A stretch of DNA of 64,000 bases from Artemia franciscana (taxonomy: Eukaryota; Arthropoda; Branchiopoda; Anostraca; Artemiidae), in contig NC_088868.1 in the NCBI RefSeq assembly GCF_032884065.1, forward strand, positions 34,684,890 to 34,748,889, read 5' to 3'. Below are positions 1-13,200 of the stretch, in pieces (positions within the stretch are counted from its first letter, which is position 1; each line of letters starts with the position of its first letter). The notes under the pieces were generated by a model, which did no database searches, was not told the DNA's origin, and saw nothing but the letters and a program-made list of their open reading frames with translations. The translations under genes and the position numbers were made by a program.

Positions 1-933
1 TCAGGCCTTTATCCGAAATTTAAAAAAGAAAAAAAAATCATTTTTTCTTTAAGTTTTTACGACTAAGATTAATCGAAATAGTAGCTACCGTTCCTGAATC
101 AGCTTCAAATTTTTGTTCTTTCTCACTTAACAGTTTGTTTTAACGTGTTTGCATGTTTCAGTGCAGTTATTTCATTTTAGTACTGTTAAGACAACGCTTT
201 AAAAAATACTTACATATGAGTATTAGCTTTCCAATGAGCCCTTAAAAAGGTCTCTCCATGCTTCAGTGCCCCACTAGCGATGGAAAAAATAAATAAATAA
301 ATGACAAACATCAGTGACACACAGCCTAAAACATGATTTTCTCAGGTTTTTAAAATCGGGGACTGAAAACCTGCAGAGTAGGGTTTTCAGCCATAGTGAT
401 TCCAGTTGTACGCTTTTCATTTCAATAATGTGTGATTTTCGACGAGTCTCAATCTCTTTTTCGAAATTCCCATAAATTCGTTTTAAGATGAGCCCAAATA
501 ATAGTAACTATTCATGAATCAGCATCAAACAGCAAATTTTTATCTCAACGCAGTTAAAAAAAAAACAAACATTTTTTAACTTTTGGTTACCTTGGCTAAA
601 CTTCTGGTAGCCTTGATTCACTCTCTACTAGGTATTTCCTAGTAATGTAGTACTCTCTACTACAGCCATTTCAAGTAATTTAATATAGTGTTTTAGAATA
701 GCTCTTCTCGGGCAATTCCTTTCTCGCATTTTCTTCGAAAAACATATTTAGACAAACAGCTTTCAGTAGACTTTCTAATTCATAATTTTCCTAATTCTAA
801 ACAGCTTTCAGTAGTCTCTCTAATTCTAGATTCCTATAAATATCCTACATTCAGCTAAATTTTCATAAAACGTGATTTAATCGTATTCATATTCCGTGAT
901 AAAAAACAAACAAACAAAAAAACAAATAAACAA
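1..933. other. 3' flank of T-box gene with diverged duplications
   Basis: No gene is seen. A segment near 66-140 recurs, diverged, at about 485-560 (shared TGAATCAGC and flanking bases), giving an offset near 420 bp. A second short direct repeat built on AAACAGCTTTCAGTAG lies at about 757-830. Part of this stretch may be 3' UTR. Confidence 0.4.
876..881 (-). promoter_or_regulatory. Possible polyadenylation signal of the T-box gene
   Basis: ATTAAA on the minus strand, 53 bp beyond the stop codon. It is the commonest variant of AATAAA; no AATAAA on this strand was noticed in the 930 bp downstream. In AT-rich DNA such hexamers occur by chance, so this is only a candidate. Confidence 0.3.
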
Positions 934-1264
934 TCAAATTTTTGGCTTTGAATCTACATACATGCTTGGATTTGTACCCATTACAATACTTAAGAGGCGA
1001 GGATCATACTGAGGCCTTAAGACGGGATTCGTCATTGAATTCGAAAACGATGACAGGCCTTGAATTGCAGACCACTGAGCCAAAATCTGCTGATTCCTTA
1101 TGGCTAGCAGTTGTGCAGCATGAGCTTCAGGCCTTCCTTGAAAAAACATAGTGCTTAGACTAGCAGCTCTTGCTCGTTCTGTTAAAATAGCATCAATTTC
1201 TGGATCAGGGTGCAGGCGTAGCGCAGGGTTCCGCAGATAATGAGAATCTATTTCAATGGCATCC
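934..1264 (-). CDS. mid/H15 (Tbx20): T-box gene coding exon 6 (C-terminal tail and stop)
   Basis: Begins after TTCTCTTAG at 1265 and completes an Arg codon. It encodes residues 294-403 and ends in TGA at 936-934. The tail starts RDAIEIDSHYLRNPALRLHP, continues with an Ala-rich helix-like stretch around QGRPEAHAAQLLAIRNQQ, and ends MYVDSKPKI. I do not recognise a named domain in the tail. Such tails of T-box factors usually hold regulatory segments and diverge fast. A later exon cannot be excluded but is not needed, because the frame stops cleanly. An ATTAAA-type polyadenylation hexamer on this strand lies at 881-876, about 55 bp past the stop. Confidence 0.85.
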
Positions 1265-4200
1265 CTAAGAGAAATAAACTAATTAATGTACACAATTGAC
1301 CACTTCAATAAACTGAACATGAAAGATAAATACAATTCCACACAAAGCTGCAATGGAAACCACCCCTTTGGGACACCCTTAAACCCTAATCAAGGTTCAG
1401 GTGAACTCGGTTTAAACTTCAGATGAGGATTAAAGGAGTTTTAGTTTTCCGTGGGGAGGCAGAGAGTCTCGCTTTCTTTTACTGGCTGAAGATTTCACAT
1501 GGAATAACCAGTCGAGTTGAATTTAGTCTTCGTGGAAACTGTTAAGCCCAAAAATACATTTTTACATTTGCTTTGATATTACTAAGTTTCAAAGAATTTA
1601 CAGGGGGCGGAGGGTCTCTATCTCTTTTGAGACCAAGCTCTCTATCCCCATTGTCGTCAGGCAAATCTGTAGATCCTCTGGTCCATCCCAGATAACAAGA
1701 TGAAGAGCCTATGAGGTCGCCCACTTCCACAAGTTGTGTACACCAGGTGATGGGGTGATTGAAGTGAATTATACGTGGTGAGAAGCATTATGCGTAAAAC
1801 GATTTGTAGAGTGATCAGATTTTGTAGAGTGGGAGATCCTCGGATAAATAATTAATTCTTAAAGACCAAGGAGAGTGAGAATGAAATTATTTGAGTTTGT
1901 TAACTGGAAAGTTACAAAGTCATGTGCACATTAAAAAAAACTGTTTTCAAAAATGAATATACCTAAACTGGGTCCAGGGGGAGGGGCAAAATAGATCTTT
2001 ATGTCCTTAGTGCTCTAAGTAAGCTTGGAATTTGGAAATAATGCCAATTTTATGCATGTTCAAACAGTTTAAGCGATTTATGGAACTTGAAATGAATGTC
2101 AAACACGATGAAGATATTACACAACTGCAAAAAAGGTTTAAACTCCCTTGTCAGATATACTTCCCATAAAATATCAAAGAAGGCAAATTGAATAATACAC
2201 TTAAAAGGAATTTTGTCAAATTCTGGCCATTCGTGTCAACAAAGCCCCTAACTTGGACAATAAAACAAGTTTTATGAACCGCTTGAACATCCACGTACGA
2301 TCTATCGAGACATCAGTAAATGTTTTCAAATAAATACGTCGTATTTAATGGCTTTTACATCCCTTTTCGTCCAGGATATTTACAGGCTTGTTATCATAAA
2401 ACAGAGACAATGATCAGCTGAAGACAATTGTGAAAAATTGTCTTTGCAGCCCACACGTACTGTCACAGGTAACTACCTAAGGGTGTAACAAAAAACAAGC
2501 TTGAAGTGTGTTGGCAATTAGTTCAGGAGATAAAAATTGGAGTAAATCTGTTATAAAATTTATCGTTATTTTGAAACTGCATTAGGATATTGGATTCAAA
2601 AATAAATAATCAGATCTCTAAAAAAAATTATCACTCCTCTCAACGAAATAGAAACAGTTCAAAACCGAAATAATAAAAAATACTGCATTTTTCATGCCTC
2701 AAGGAACATTATTTTAAAACCTTGATTTCACAAAAAAAATAACTACAGCAAGCATATACTTGAAACACTAATAATATTTCTTATCCAATAAAAATAAGCA
2801 GTAAATTTTTCTTATCTATTAAAACACAATAGTTTTATCTATTTATTTTTTTCAATAACAATCGAACAGTCGTTAGTGACATTTTTAAACATTAATCAAA
2901 CAGTTTGTGGTAACAAACTGTAGTAGGCCTAAGGAGCGACCCGGCTCAATAGTAACCGAAACTCTAAAAACAAAAATTTGATACTAACAGTTACAATAAA
3001 AGAATCGCATTCTAATGCTGTTTTTAAATATATAAGTTTCATCAAGTTTAGTCTTACCCATCAAATCAAACAAGCACATAAGCCTCCCTTTTCACTCTCT
3101 CCCAAGAGGTTCCCATTTCCCTTAAATCTTTCCTTACGAAATCTTCCATTCTCATCCGGGGACGAAGCGATTTTTTGTTTGGCCCTAGACGGTTGGCCGA
3201 CAAGGACAATCTTAGGGAGTGTTTCATCCTTCATCCACAGAACGCATCCTAGCCATCTCAACCTTTCTCTCATTATAGCTATAGAAAGTTGGACTGATCC
3301 ACATATTTCGTGCAGTTTGCTATTTAAGATACTGTCAGTCATACAAAAGTTTTTATTCAAAACTTCGATATTTAGAGAATTTGACAAGTATAAAAGGCAC
3401 AAAAAATCGTTATATTTAATTTTTTACCACAATTAATTCGAAATGTAGAGGTAAAGTTAATAATATAGATCATAAAATTAAACTATAAAATTTCAATGCG
3501 ATTAGACATACTTTGGTTCAACTGTATAAACAAAAATGTGTCCCTTACTACTTCTAGTATTATTCTTAAGAAATCTACTGAAAATAGAAACCTAATTGAA
3601 CTTAATTGAACTTAAATTGAACTTTAATGAACTTTAATTTTCAGTAGAAATCTACTTTATTTTTTTATTTTCAGTAGAAATCTACTGAAAATAGAAACTT
3701 AATTGAACTTTAATGAACTTAAATTGAACTTAAATGAACTTTAATTGAACTTAAGAAATCTACTGAAAAAGCTCAGAAATCAGGAGCTTCCGTTATAGGC
3801 TACCCAAGATTTAATTTTTAAAAGTTTACCAGGGAACAAGACCAAACACCTGACGACAACGAACGTTATCAATTATCAAACTGGTCTAAAGTGCCGGTTG
3901 CTATAACACCATTCCCTCTTCTATCATATTACATGATACCGAAAACCGTCACAAAAAGTCTGAGAAAGTAAAGAGCCTCCATTATTGAAAAGGTCAAAAG
4001 CACCTTGTATTCATCAGTGCCTTTAAGTGGGCTCTCAAAATGGAAAGGCACTCAAAATAAAGAAGCTTGGAAGTCTTACCTGTCATATTCCGAGAGTCGG
4101 GTGGAGTCTCTAAAGCCCTTAGCGAACGGATTGCTGTCTATCTTGAGTTTTGTGATCTAGAATATAAAAAAAGTATTATTTATTGTTGACTTTTGTTAAA

Positions 4201-7200
4201 TATAAAGAGTGAAATAAGGGACTAACAAGGGAAGAGGGGAGACTAGGCTCGACCTAGTCTAACAAGGAAGAATTTTTGCTCTTTTAAAATAATAAAAACA
4301 ATAGTTGAGTTTCCTTCACCTATTATTTGTGCAGACCCTACCGGACCCCGGGGTGCTTCCACTTCTTATATCTAACTATCATTTGTTTTTACTATTGTCG
4401 CCCCCCAATAGAAAAAATTGCGTCACATCGTTTCATTTTATTTAGTTCTTAAAAAACGTTCCCAAATTTCTGTTCATAGTGCATTACATCCAGGGTGCCG
4501 ATTGAGGAAAGGGGCATTCGTCCCCCAGGTTTTTTGCCTTCTAGAACCCTGCCCCTGCAAAATATTTATCTGACTCGTAAAAAAGTAACAAAAATGGGTA
4601 TAAACAAATGTGTGCGTTTTTTAGCTTTTCGTGTGTACCCCCTGAAAATTCTTGTGTAAAACACCCCCCAAACAAAGTCATCGATGCGGCCCAGGGCCCT
4701 TTTATTTTTGAATTGATGATATAATGCAAGGCAATTTCGAATATTCAAACTGCTTTAAAGACAGAAACAAAGCTAGAACTTTCTCTATGAGCCATAAAAA
4801 TCTAATGTAGACAAAAGGTGTGAAATACCGCAGCCGAAATGTATACCTCAAGATACTCAAGAAAAGAAATTAAATCCTTTATCCTTATCTGCAGATAAAG
4901 CTTATTAGAGTAATTTTGAGAACATTCACTTATTTATGAAACAAAATATATGACAAGTGTAAATATTTTTGGACGATTGCCATATAAGTTTTTGGCTTGG
5001 GAAATAGTGATATCACGTAAGGCAACATATTGTAATCTTAGGCCTGAAAATATTTTCGATTCTGACTGCTTTGAAGCAAGACAAAAATCATATTTTTGCC
5101 ATATTCTCAATGCAAATTTAAAATACTTCGAAAACCCTTCACCCCAACTTATACCCATTGTTAAACAGCTGTATCAATGATTACTAGGCAGACGCATTTG
5201 TAATTATCTATAACACTATATGTTTGCCTAATTTTGGACGAGAAAACACAACAGAGAGCATAACATAATATAACAGAAAAATTTCTTTAAATGGTACACA
5301 AAAGATGTTTTTTTCTCCACCCCTCACCTTAAAAAAATTTGATTATAACCACGCCAACAAAGGCTACCAAGTTAGGAGGCTAGCTCCTCCTTATTTATTT
5401 AAAAGGCTTCTTACTGGATCTTAAAAATTCGGGGCCTAAAAACGCACATTTTGAGTTTTCCAACTGGCTGACAAAGATACAGCGCCTCATTTTCGCTTTA
5501 TCATCCATACAAATTTGACACTATCCAAAAATCCTCCACCCCCCGCTGGTACCCATTGTTAAACATCTATATCCATGATTACTAGAGAGAAACACTCCTA
5601 ATAATTTATGACACTATGCCTAATTTATGGGCGAGAAACATAACAGAATGATGTATATAAGAAGTCACGAATGTGACACAAAAATAAGGTAAATAGCTCA
5701 TATATCAAACTGTATCTCGCCAAATGCCATGATTTTTTTTTTATGACGATGACAGGATTTAAAATCAAAATCAAAACTAAATTTAAATACAGTTATGAAC
5801 ATCAGGATGAGTTGTGTTAATTACATTAGAGAATTCACATAATATACCTGATGAAATTGGTTTCCCGTATTTTACACATAAACGAATAAAAATTAATGAT
5901 ATAATAAATAAAATAGTGGAATAAAAAGGTAAATAGTGCTTGTATGAACCTGCTTGTTTTATGCCAATCTTTTTGTTGATATTTCACAATGAAAAGAATT
6001 AAATGAAAACCCAAAGCTATGTTTTAATTCAAAATGTGTAATTGGCCTCTGATATTAGAAAAAAAAAAAATATTCAGACAGTTATTTTCGAACACGAGAA
6101 TTGCAAAATGATAATTAAACTATTAAACGATTAAAAACATAGCGAATGATAGGCTACCCTTAAATAAAAAGAAAGTTCGCTGCAAAGTCGAATCATAAGT
6201 TAGAAAAAAAAATTCAGACGCTACCCATGTATTGCAACTAGAAATTACGCATGGAATTCAAAATATAAAAATCTATACGTGTCTTGCACTCTATACCGTA
6301 TACTGTCCTTCTCATGGCCCAAGGTCGAATCTAGGACTTTGTACCCCCTCCCCCAAAAAAACAAAAATCCGAATCGAAAAAATTAACAAAATGCATATAA
6401 AAAAATTTAAGATGCGCTTTTAAGTTTTTTTGCAAACACCCCTCATCCTAAAAAAAAATAATTGTGGAATAACAGTTTTTATAAATAGAGATGTATCATT
6501 GGAAAGGGGCTGTTTTTATATAAGGTTAAGCTATTTACGTATACCAGCTAATAGTCATCACACCATTCAGGGTTAAAAAACCTTTAGAGACGATGAAAGC
6601 TCTCAAATTATCCCTAAACTTCCAGTAAACGCGTCCTGAGATCGCATGGGTTATAGACGACGTTCGACAAAAGTGAAGAAAACAAAAACCAAATTAAAAA
6701 GCATGCGAGGGTGATCTTCAGCAAGTAAAAAGGAAAAGGAAAAGCAGTTATTTTAGATGCCAAGGCATCTTCAGCACTTGAAAAGGAGGGGGAAAAGTTA
6801 TATAAATAGCTCCTATAGCAATAAATAGGTCCTATCTTTAAGGGTATCGTCTTTGCTAAAATACCTGCTTTATTTTTCCATTTTTTTCCAACAGCTGAAA
6901 ACAGCCCCTTTGCCTTGCTTAATTATTTTAATCGTTTTGCAATGATTTTACAAAACCTTCAAGCTACTACAAGGCAGAGTAGGTCTCTAACAATTCCCTC
7001 ACGAGTCGGAAAGACTTGAGATGGTAACTTAGCCTATGAAAAGGTAGCAAGGAAGTAATCTAGGAATGTCAGCCTACCTATATGGAATTTTTGCGCTGAA
7101 TGGGCAAAACTTAATTTGACAAACTGTATTGTATCACCAAAAAATTTTATTTTAGAGTTTTACGCCTATGGTAAGCAAGTTGTTTTCTTTTAAGAAAGAT

Positions 7201-10200
7201 ACCCTGCTTTTTTCAAGCAAGACAACTAGCTGCCTTTTTTTATAAGTAATATGGTAAAAATAAGTACTAGGCTACGAAAATGAAGTTTGATACCACATTC
7301 TTCGGCTATAATGAAAGAAAATGGATAGCTTAGTCGACTTTTCAAAATGAAGGATGGCAGAATTCCAAAAAATGTTGCTTCTGGTCATACGCCTAGGACC
7401 CAACGAAAACCAGGTAGTCCCAGTAGGAAAAAGTCATGAGAAATGATTTAACGAGAGTTAGAACTTCATAGGAGCGGATAAAGAATGAAGATTTGAACAG
7501 ATTAGGTGGAGGAGGAGCGTATGCAGTAGTGTTGGCTTCAGAGAGATTGGTGTTGCTGCATATTGTGTGTTGTAATTGTAAAATAAAAACTTACAAGCTG
7601 GTTCTGATAGGCAGTGACAGCGGTAAAAGTTGTCTCGGGAAAAAGGTAGGTTCGATAATCTTCCCCTTCTAGTGCAGTTGGTGGATGCGTCTGACCGTGT
7701 TTCAGCTTGACCAGATGCACACGAGGCTGATATCGATGCATTGAATTTAAAACAATCTATAAAAGAAATGAGTTCGAGAAAAATGATAAGTCCTATTGAA
7801 CATATGAAACATATTATTCAACATATCAAACATACTGCCCACATATTTTTTTACGGAGAGAAAGATTTTCCAACAAAAATGTTTAAATTGCATCTTATTG
7901 ACACTATTATTGGAACCTATTACACATACGTTGCAAGGAAGAGATATCTTTCAACACAAAGACTTACTTAAAGATAAAAGAAAATACAAGAAGTTCGAAA
8001 GGCCCAATCCTGGATGTATGATATATGTTCAGTATGATTTGAGTGTTCATGTATGATTTCAGTGTGGCTATAATATATTATTAATTAGTTTAAATCAACC
8101 AATTTACTTTTGGTTCTATTATCTGAATTCTTCTGATTGGATCGACACAAATGTAGTTAAGCATACTCTGTGCAAAAAAAAAAAACATTAGAAAAAATGG
8201 GTTGTATACTGTTATACAATATATTATGGAATTACTTTAATTATATGTTTATACTAAAATTGATATTTTTAATTTAGCCGAAATATACTATTGATCGTCG
8301 ACAACAATTTAGTTAAGTTAAGTATGGGCTTGATCGCCAAAACAAGTGTCTAAAAATTAGTTTTAGAGGGGGTAGTGAGAGGGGGTGTGAATTAGCCATT
8401 TTTTAATTTCATCATTGAAAATAATATAGAAAGTATTTTTCAGTGAAACACCCCTCAAAACCGTCGGTCTACTTTTCCGAATTGAACATGACCTCCTTCC
8501 TCTTCAATTTAGTGCCATTGAACAACTAGCCTTTTCGGTAATGAAAAAATATGGAAAGAAGGAATTCCCTGACTATTTCCTACACACAGGCATAGTAAGT
8601 ATACGGCAAACTCTACAAGGTCAAATCAAAGCATATTTAGTAATATTTAACATCAATTCTTAACAAAAACTTAAAATAAATACATTCCCTCCAAATGACA
8701 CAGCATGGTATAGAGAAGGGATAACCGAACAAACCCCAAAAATATTAACATTAGGATCAGAAGAGGGTTTAAAAAACACAAATACAACATCATGTAGTCT
8801 GCTACCACTGACTTAACACTCAACTCCTAAACACACGTCAATCAAAATAAAGCACTAAATTTAATGATTTATTACCAATTCAATCTATCAACTATGCATC
8901 TTATTACATTAGTCATTAAAATCAATATGAGTCAATCTCGATCAGGATATTCAAACGGTAGATTTCATTTTATCATCATAATCATCATCTACAAACAAGG
9001 TAAATCATTATTTCAAAAATATTTAAAGCAAGTATCAATTCGAGCTGGTTTGAGCCCACGGGTGGATATTGCAAGGTTCAGTGGAAGCATAAAAGTTTTT
9101 AAAATTCATTAAAATTTTGAGTAAAATATTGATTGTTAGAAGCAGTTTAAGACCCCACCAGTAGATTTCCACTTCTATTTGTATTCAACTGTGATGCTAC
9201 TTTAGTACAATTGTTAAAAGCCGATGCTTTGACAAAGGACCAGTTTGACAGTTTATGATAAACGCTACAAACGTTTCGTTTTGACAGCACTAAGACCGCG
9301 TTCACACACAGGGTTTCGATTGACGCGAATACTTTGCATAGTGTCTTGGTGGGTTGATGTCAAATACTTGATGGATGATTATGCGGTCGATGTCACGCAA
9401 ATTCGACATGGATGATTGAGTACCATCCACTTCCCCTAAATTAGTAAATTCACAGTGAAACTGCTACTGCTAAATTCACTGTAATTATAAAAGGCTCTGA
9501 ATGTTCATGAACTTAAAAAGAATTATGAATCTAAGGTACCTTTGTATATTATAAATTTTTACTTTTAAGATGAAATACTAATTCTTCAAGCAGATTTATA
9601 AGTTGAAAGAAGGAGCACAAGACAACGAAGGGCAAATATTCTTTAGAAACATTTTTATTTAGAAATAGTGAAGAATATATAATCAGTTATAATGGTTACT
9701 AGAATTTAAGAATGAATCAAAATTATTTGAAATTTTAAAAACTTTACAAACGTTTTTAGAGAGGATCCAAAAGTCAGAAGATTAGAAACAAAACAAATTA
9801 ATTTTTCTTTTTTTAAAGTACAATATTTGTTATTCTATCGTCCATCATATGTGGAACAAGACCTAACAATCTTGAAACTTTATTATAATCCTAGAAAGGA
9901 ATTCGACCACATTTTTCATACAACATATTGCTTGACTTATGGTTATCCAAACTCAAAACTAACCTTAAAAAATCTATAATATCTTCTTCACCCTTGTTTT
10001 AAACTCCTAGGGAATGAAAGTTGAAAGTGGCCATCATCCCAAATCCTTGAATTTCGCCCCCATGATTACAAGAGAGAATGATAATACCATTAACAACATT
10101 AAAAACAGCCGAAAAACTAGGTATCCTAATGAGTGCAAATAGCTGAAAAGAGTAAGCTAATACTGAATAAAATAAAAACGAAGTGAGCAATTGCGTTTTG

Positions 10201-13200
10201 AGCTTGATGGATTGTATAGGAACTAAAATCCTTTATTGAGTTTTGAAACAATAATAAATAAATCAAAAGGAAGCCAGGTAACTTCTGGAAACTCACCAAT
10301 CGGCATATTGTTTACCTAACTGACAATAATTTTCTTTGCATGAAATTCGTCTTTTGACATCAAGGGGCAACTACCAACCCTTACAATTTGAAAAATATTG
10401 TTTCATTAAAGAGAAATCGAACCCTCCTCCTAAATTTCAATGAATTGGCATCACTGATAAAAGGCTTAACCGAAGTTTTACATATAAGAGAAAAGAAATA
10501 AATTTACTTACATGGCCGACTTTATCGAGATCATTGTTAGTCAGTTTAACTTTCTCAAATGATATAATCTGCTTTCTCAGCTGATCTCCTGTCATCGGAC
10601 AATCGGGGTGAGAGTATAGTTTTTGTCGCACCGGAGGATCGGCCTTTCCAGCAATGAGCCATGAAGATCTATGGTAGGCGTACCTGTATCTTTTATTATC
10701 TGACGGTGCAACGTCTAGTAACACAGCATATCTTTCACTGGATTTCATGCCTGGGCCGGTAAAAGCTACCCGAACGGTGGGGAACATCCTCCTAGAAATT
10801 TGTAATATTAATAATGGCTGCAAATGCATGGATAATAAAGGATAGAGTCGACTGGGGGGATGATAGAAATAAATGGGTAAAGTTTATCTTAAGAAGCAAA
10901 AATTCATTGGAAAGTGTTGAACTCTAAGTCTTCTAGACAGACTTGCACGTAGAAAAGACTTTTTCTGCTCATGATTCTTTCTGCTAGCCCTATCCAGGTA
11001 AGCGTCATAATATTCACTTATTTTCTAGCCCCCTCCCTAAACATTGAAGTAAAAACAAATAACGATATAAAATCATATTTTTGTTTTCTATAATAGATGC
11101 TCGAAAAGATCTTTATCATGATATAACATATCAACATGGGAAAGGAAGAGGCCGTTTGGCCTCTTCCCAAACGGGTAGAAAGAGGCTGTAAGGGGTTCAG
11201 AGTTTTATTATTAATGTCATATTTACAGAACATATAAAATTCACGGCAGAGAAAATTCAATATGGTCAGGAAACACTTAACGCATAAATTAGATTAATAA
11301 TACCTGAACTAATATTTCACATATATATATTTAAACCCAAATCTTTAATTTTCTATTTCAAACTACCCTCAAAAATAAAATAAAAACAATAAGTAACTCA
11401 CCTTTCCAGGCTCCTTAACCCACAAAAAAATCCAAATGTTATACATTTTATTCAGATCATCGACAGTATTTAAATACTAAGAAAATATCTGAAGAAGACT
11501 AGAACTTCTTGGGGGAGGATAAAGAGGAAAATTTTTATAAAATTGGGATGGCGGAGGATCATACACAATTGTGCTGGCCTCATCTGGCTTGGTACTGCCT
11601 TGAGTTGTTAGTATTAACAGGGGTAGTAACAAATCAATATAACTAAGCTTTCTATTTGTGGGTAGCTAGAGACACTAGACGAGACAAATGCCTTTTTTTG
11701 CGCTCATCCTGCTAAGAGAACGACACGATTTATTTGGATTATGTTAAAACTGACAGAATGATGATACGAAAGAGCAATTTTTCTTCACCTTTTAGACTAG
11801 GTATTTTGGTAACTTTCTAAATATTAATAATAAAACAATAGTAGATAAACAATACACAACAATTTTTAAAATAAGTCCTTAGATCAGTTTTTCATTATAA
11901 CTCGTTTTTATTTTATTTCCGCATAATAAATTCCGTGTTGTATGTCAGGGCCCCTACGGCATGGTCAATATTATACATTTCTAAACCGTCAAATTAAACT
12001 TTTCACTTGATACTTAAGCAGAAATTCATTTTCATCGGGAGGGGGCTCAATTAACTAAATAAGAGCCAAAAAATATAAGTAGTATAGCCAATTGTGGAAC
12101 AAATCCAAACATAACTCGATATCTAAAAGAAGGGGGCCTGAATTCCTTTCTGCATACGAGCCACTGCTACTAAAGGTAGGAACAAGAATGCTTTGACGTG
12201 TTAACCCTGTCAGTTTTGTACACGTGGTGAATATTATCTCTATAAGAGTTGAGATTTTGTTCTTTTGAATACATTCACTATGAATATTCAGGCAGCAATA
12301 TTTATCCAAAAATGTCTAGAGGATCAGTTAAATTGTGGAAAAACTTCAGAAGGGAGGTTATCCCTTGAGAGTCATGAAGAAATTCATTTCAGAAATTTGA
12401 ACCACTTATAACAAAAGTTTAAGATTTCTAAGATCACCAGGATTTTATCAAGCCAGGCCCGTACGTAGAAATCGTCTAAGGAGAAAAAGAGGCGGGATTC
12501 ATATCATAAAAAATATTATTTGATAATTTGAAAGTCAAGAGAGAAAGCCAAGAAATTTTGAAACATTTGGGGTTTCAGGGCCTCCCCTGGTGTGTTCTGA
12601 GTCAAACAGATAATAACATTCCAAATACTGCTACGAAAAATGACATACCTTCCGGTCTTGGTAATGATCATTTCTGTTCCAAGCTCATTAAATTTTTCCC
12701 ATAGTTCATGAGTTTCCAAGTGGCATTCAACTGAGTTCAAGTCCTCGCACGTACATTCTCCGACCAGTAGGGATTTGACTGGTGTTTTTGATTTGTTTTC
12801 ATCTTCCGACGGTACTGGAGATATTGTGCGTTCACTCAGGGAGCTTGGGGTTACAGATCGTGAACTCCTGGGGCTAGGTGGAGGGCTTGACTTTAGGCGC
12901 TTTGATTTATGCTCTAGAATAAAAAAAAAAATATTTGAAAGAAAATAAACAGAGTAGGTTCTCCGTTCACATGGGACAAGGATACATGGTATTGAGAGCC
13001 CCTGATACTCGTCCCTAGAATAATTGAAAGATAGCGGACTGAAAAATTCCCTTTTTTGTGTTTTGGCCGTCAACCAAATAAAAAAATTTCCCTTTTATCA
13101 CCAAATCCCCCTAAGGGGGAAACATCTGTATACGTATATATTATTCCAAGAAATCAAGCAGTGGCATTGGCACTCTACAAATCTCATCTCTATTCTTAGG

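Larger units (their letters stand above)
1265..4079 (-). other. Intron 5 of the T-box gene
   Basis: A 2815-bp intron defined by TTCTCTTAG and CAG|GTAAGA. It holds a family A fragment (about 2895-3062), a LINE fragment (3075-3402) and an inverted, GAACTT-rich repeat (about 3569-3770), described separately. The part at 1265-2890 shows no feature I can name; a small ORF there (1542-1730) looks random. Confidence 0.85.
4157..7594 (-). other. Intron 4 of the T-box gene
   Basis: A 3438-bp intron between GTAAGT at 7594 and TTCTAG at 4157. It contains a decayed hAT-like MITE fragment near 4490-4690 and a LINE tail near 7320-7575. The rest (4700-7300) is AT-rich with scattered homopolymers. Small ORFs at 4934-5180 overlap on both strands and have no recognisable content. 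Confidence 0.85.

Noticed and set aside
1542..1730. 62-codon ORF resembling a retroelement segment
   Set aside because: A VGDL-like string alone is not enough; no other retroelement motif is nearby.
2978..3436. 152-codon plus-strand ORF, one of the longest in the window
   Set aside because: It overlaps a family A end and runs antisense to a recognisable LINE fragment. Its translation has no domain.
9290..9430. Possible transposon end in intron 3 (ACCGCGTTCACACAC)
   Set aside because: No matching inverted terminus or target duplication found within the intron.
12516..13073. 185-codon minus-strand ORF as a single exon
   Set aside because: Only 12913-12649 is T-box exon. The flanks cross consensus splice sites and read into intron.
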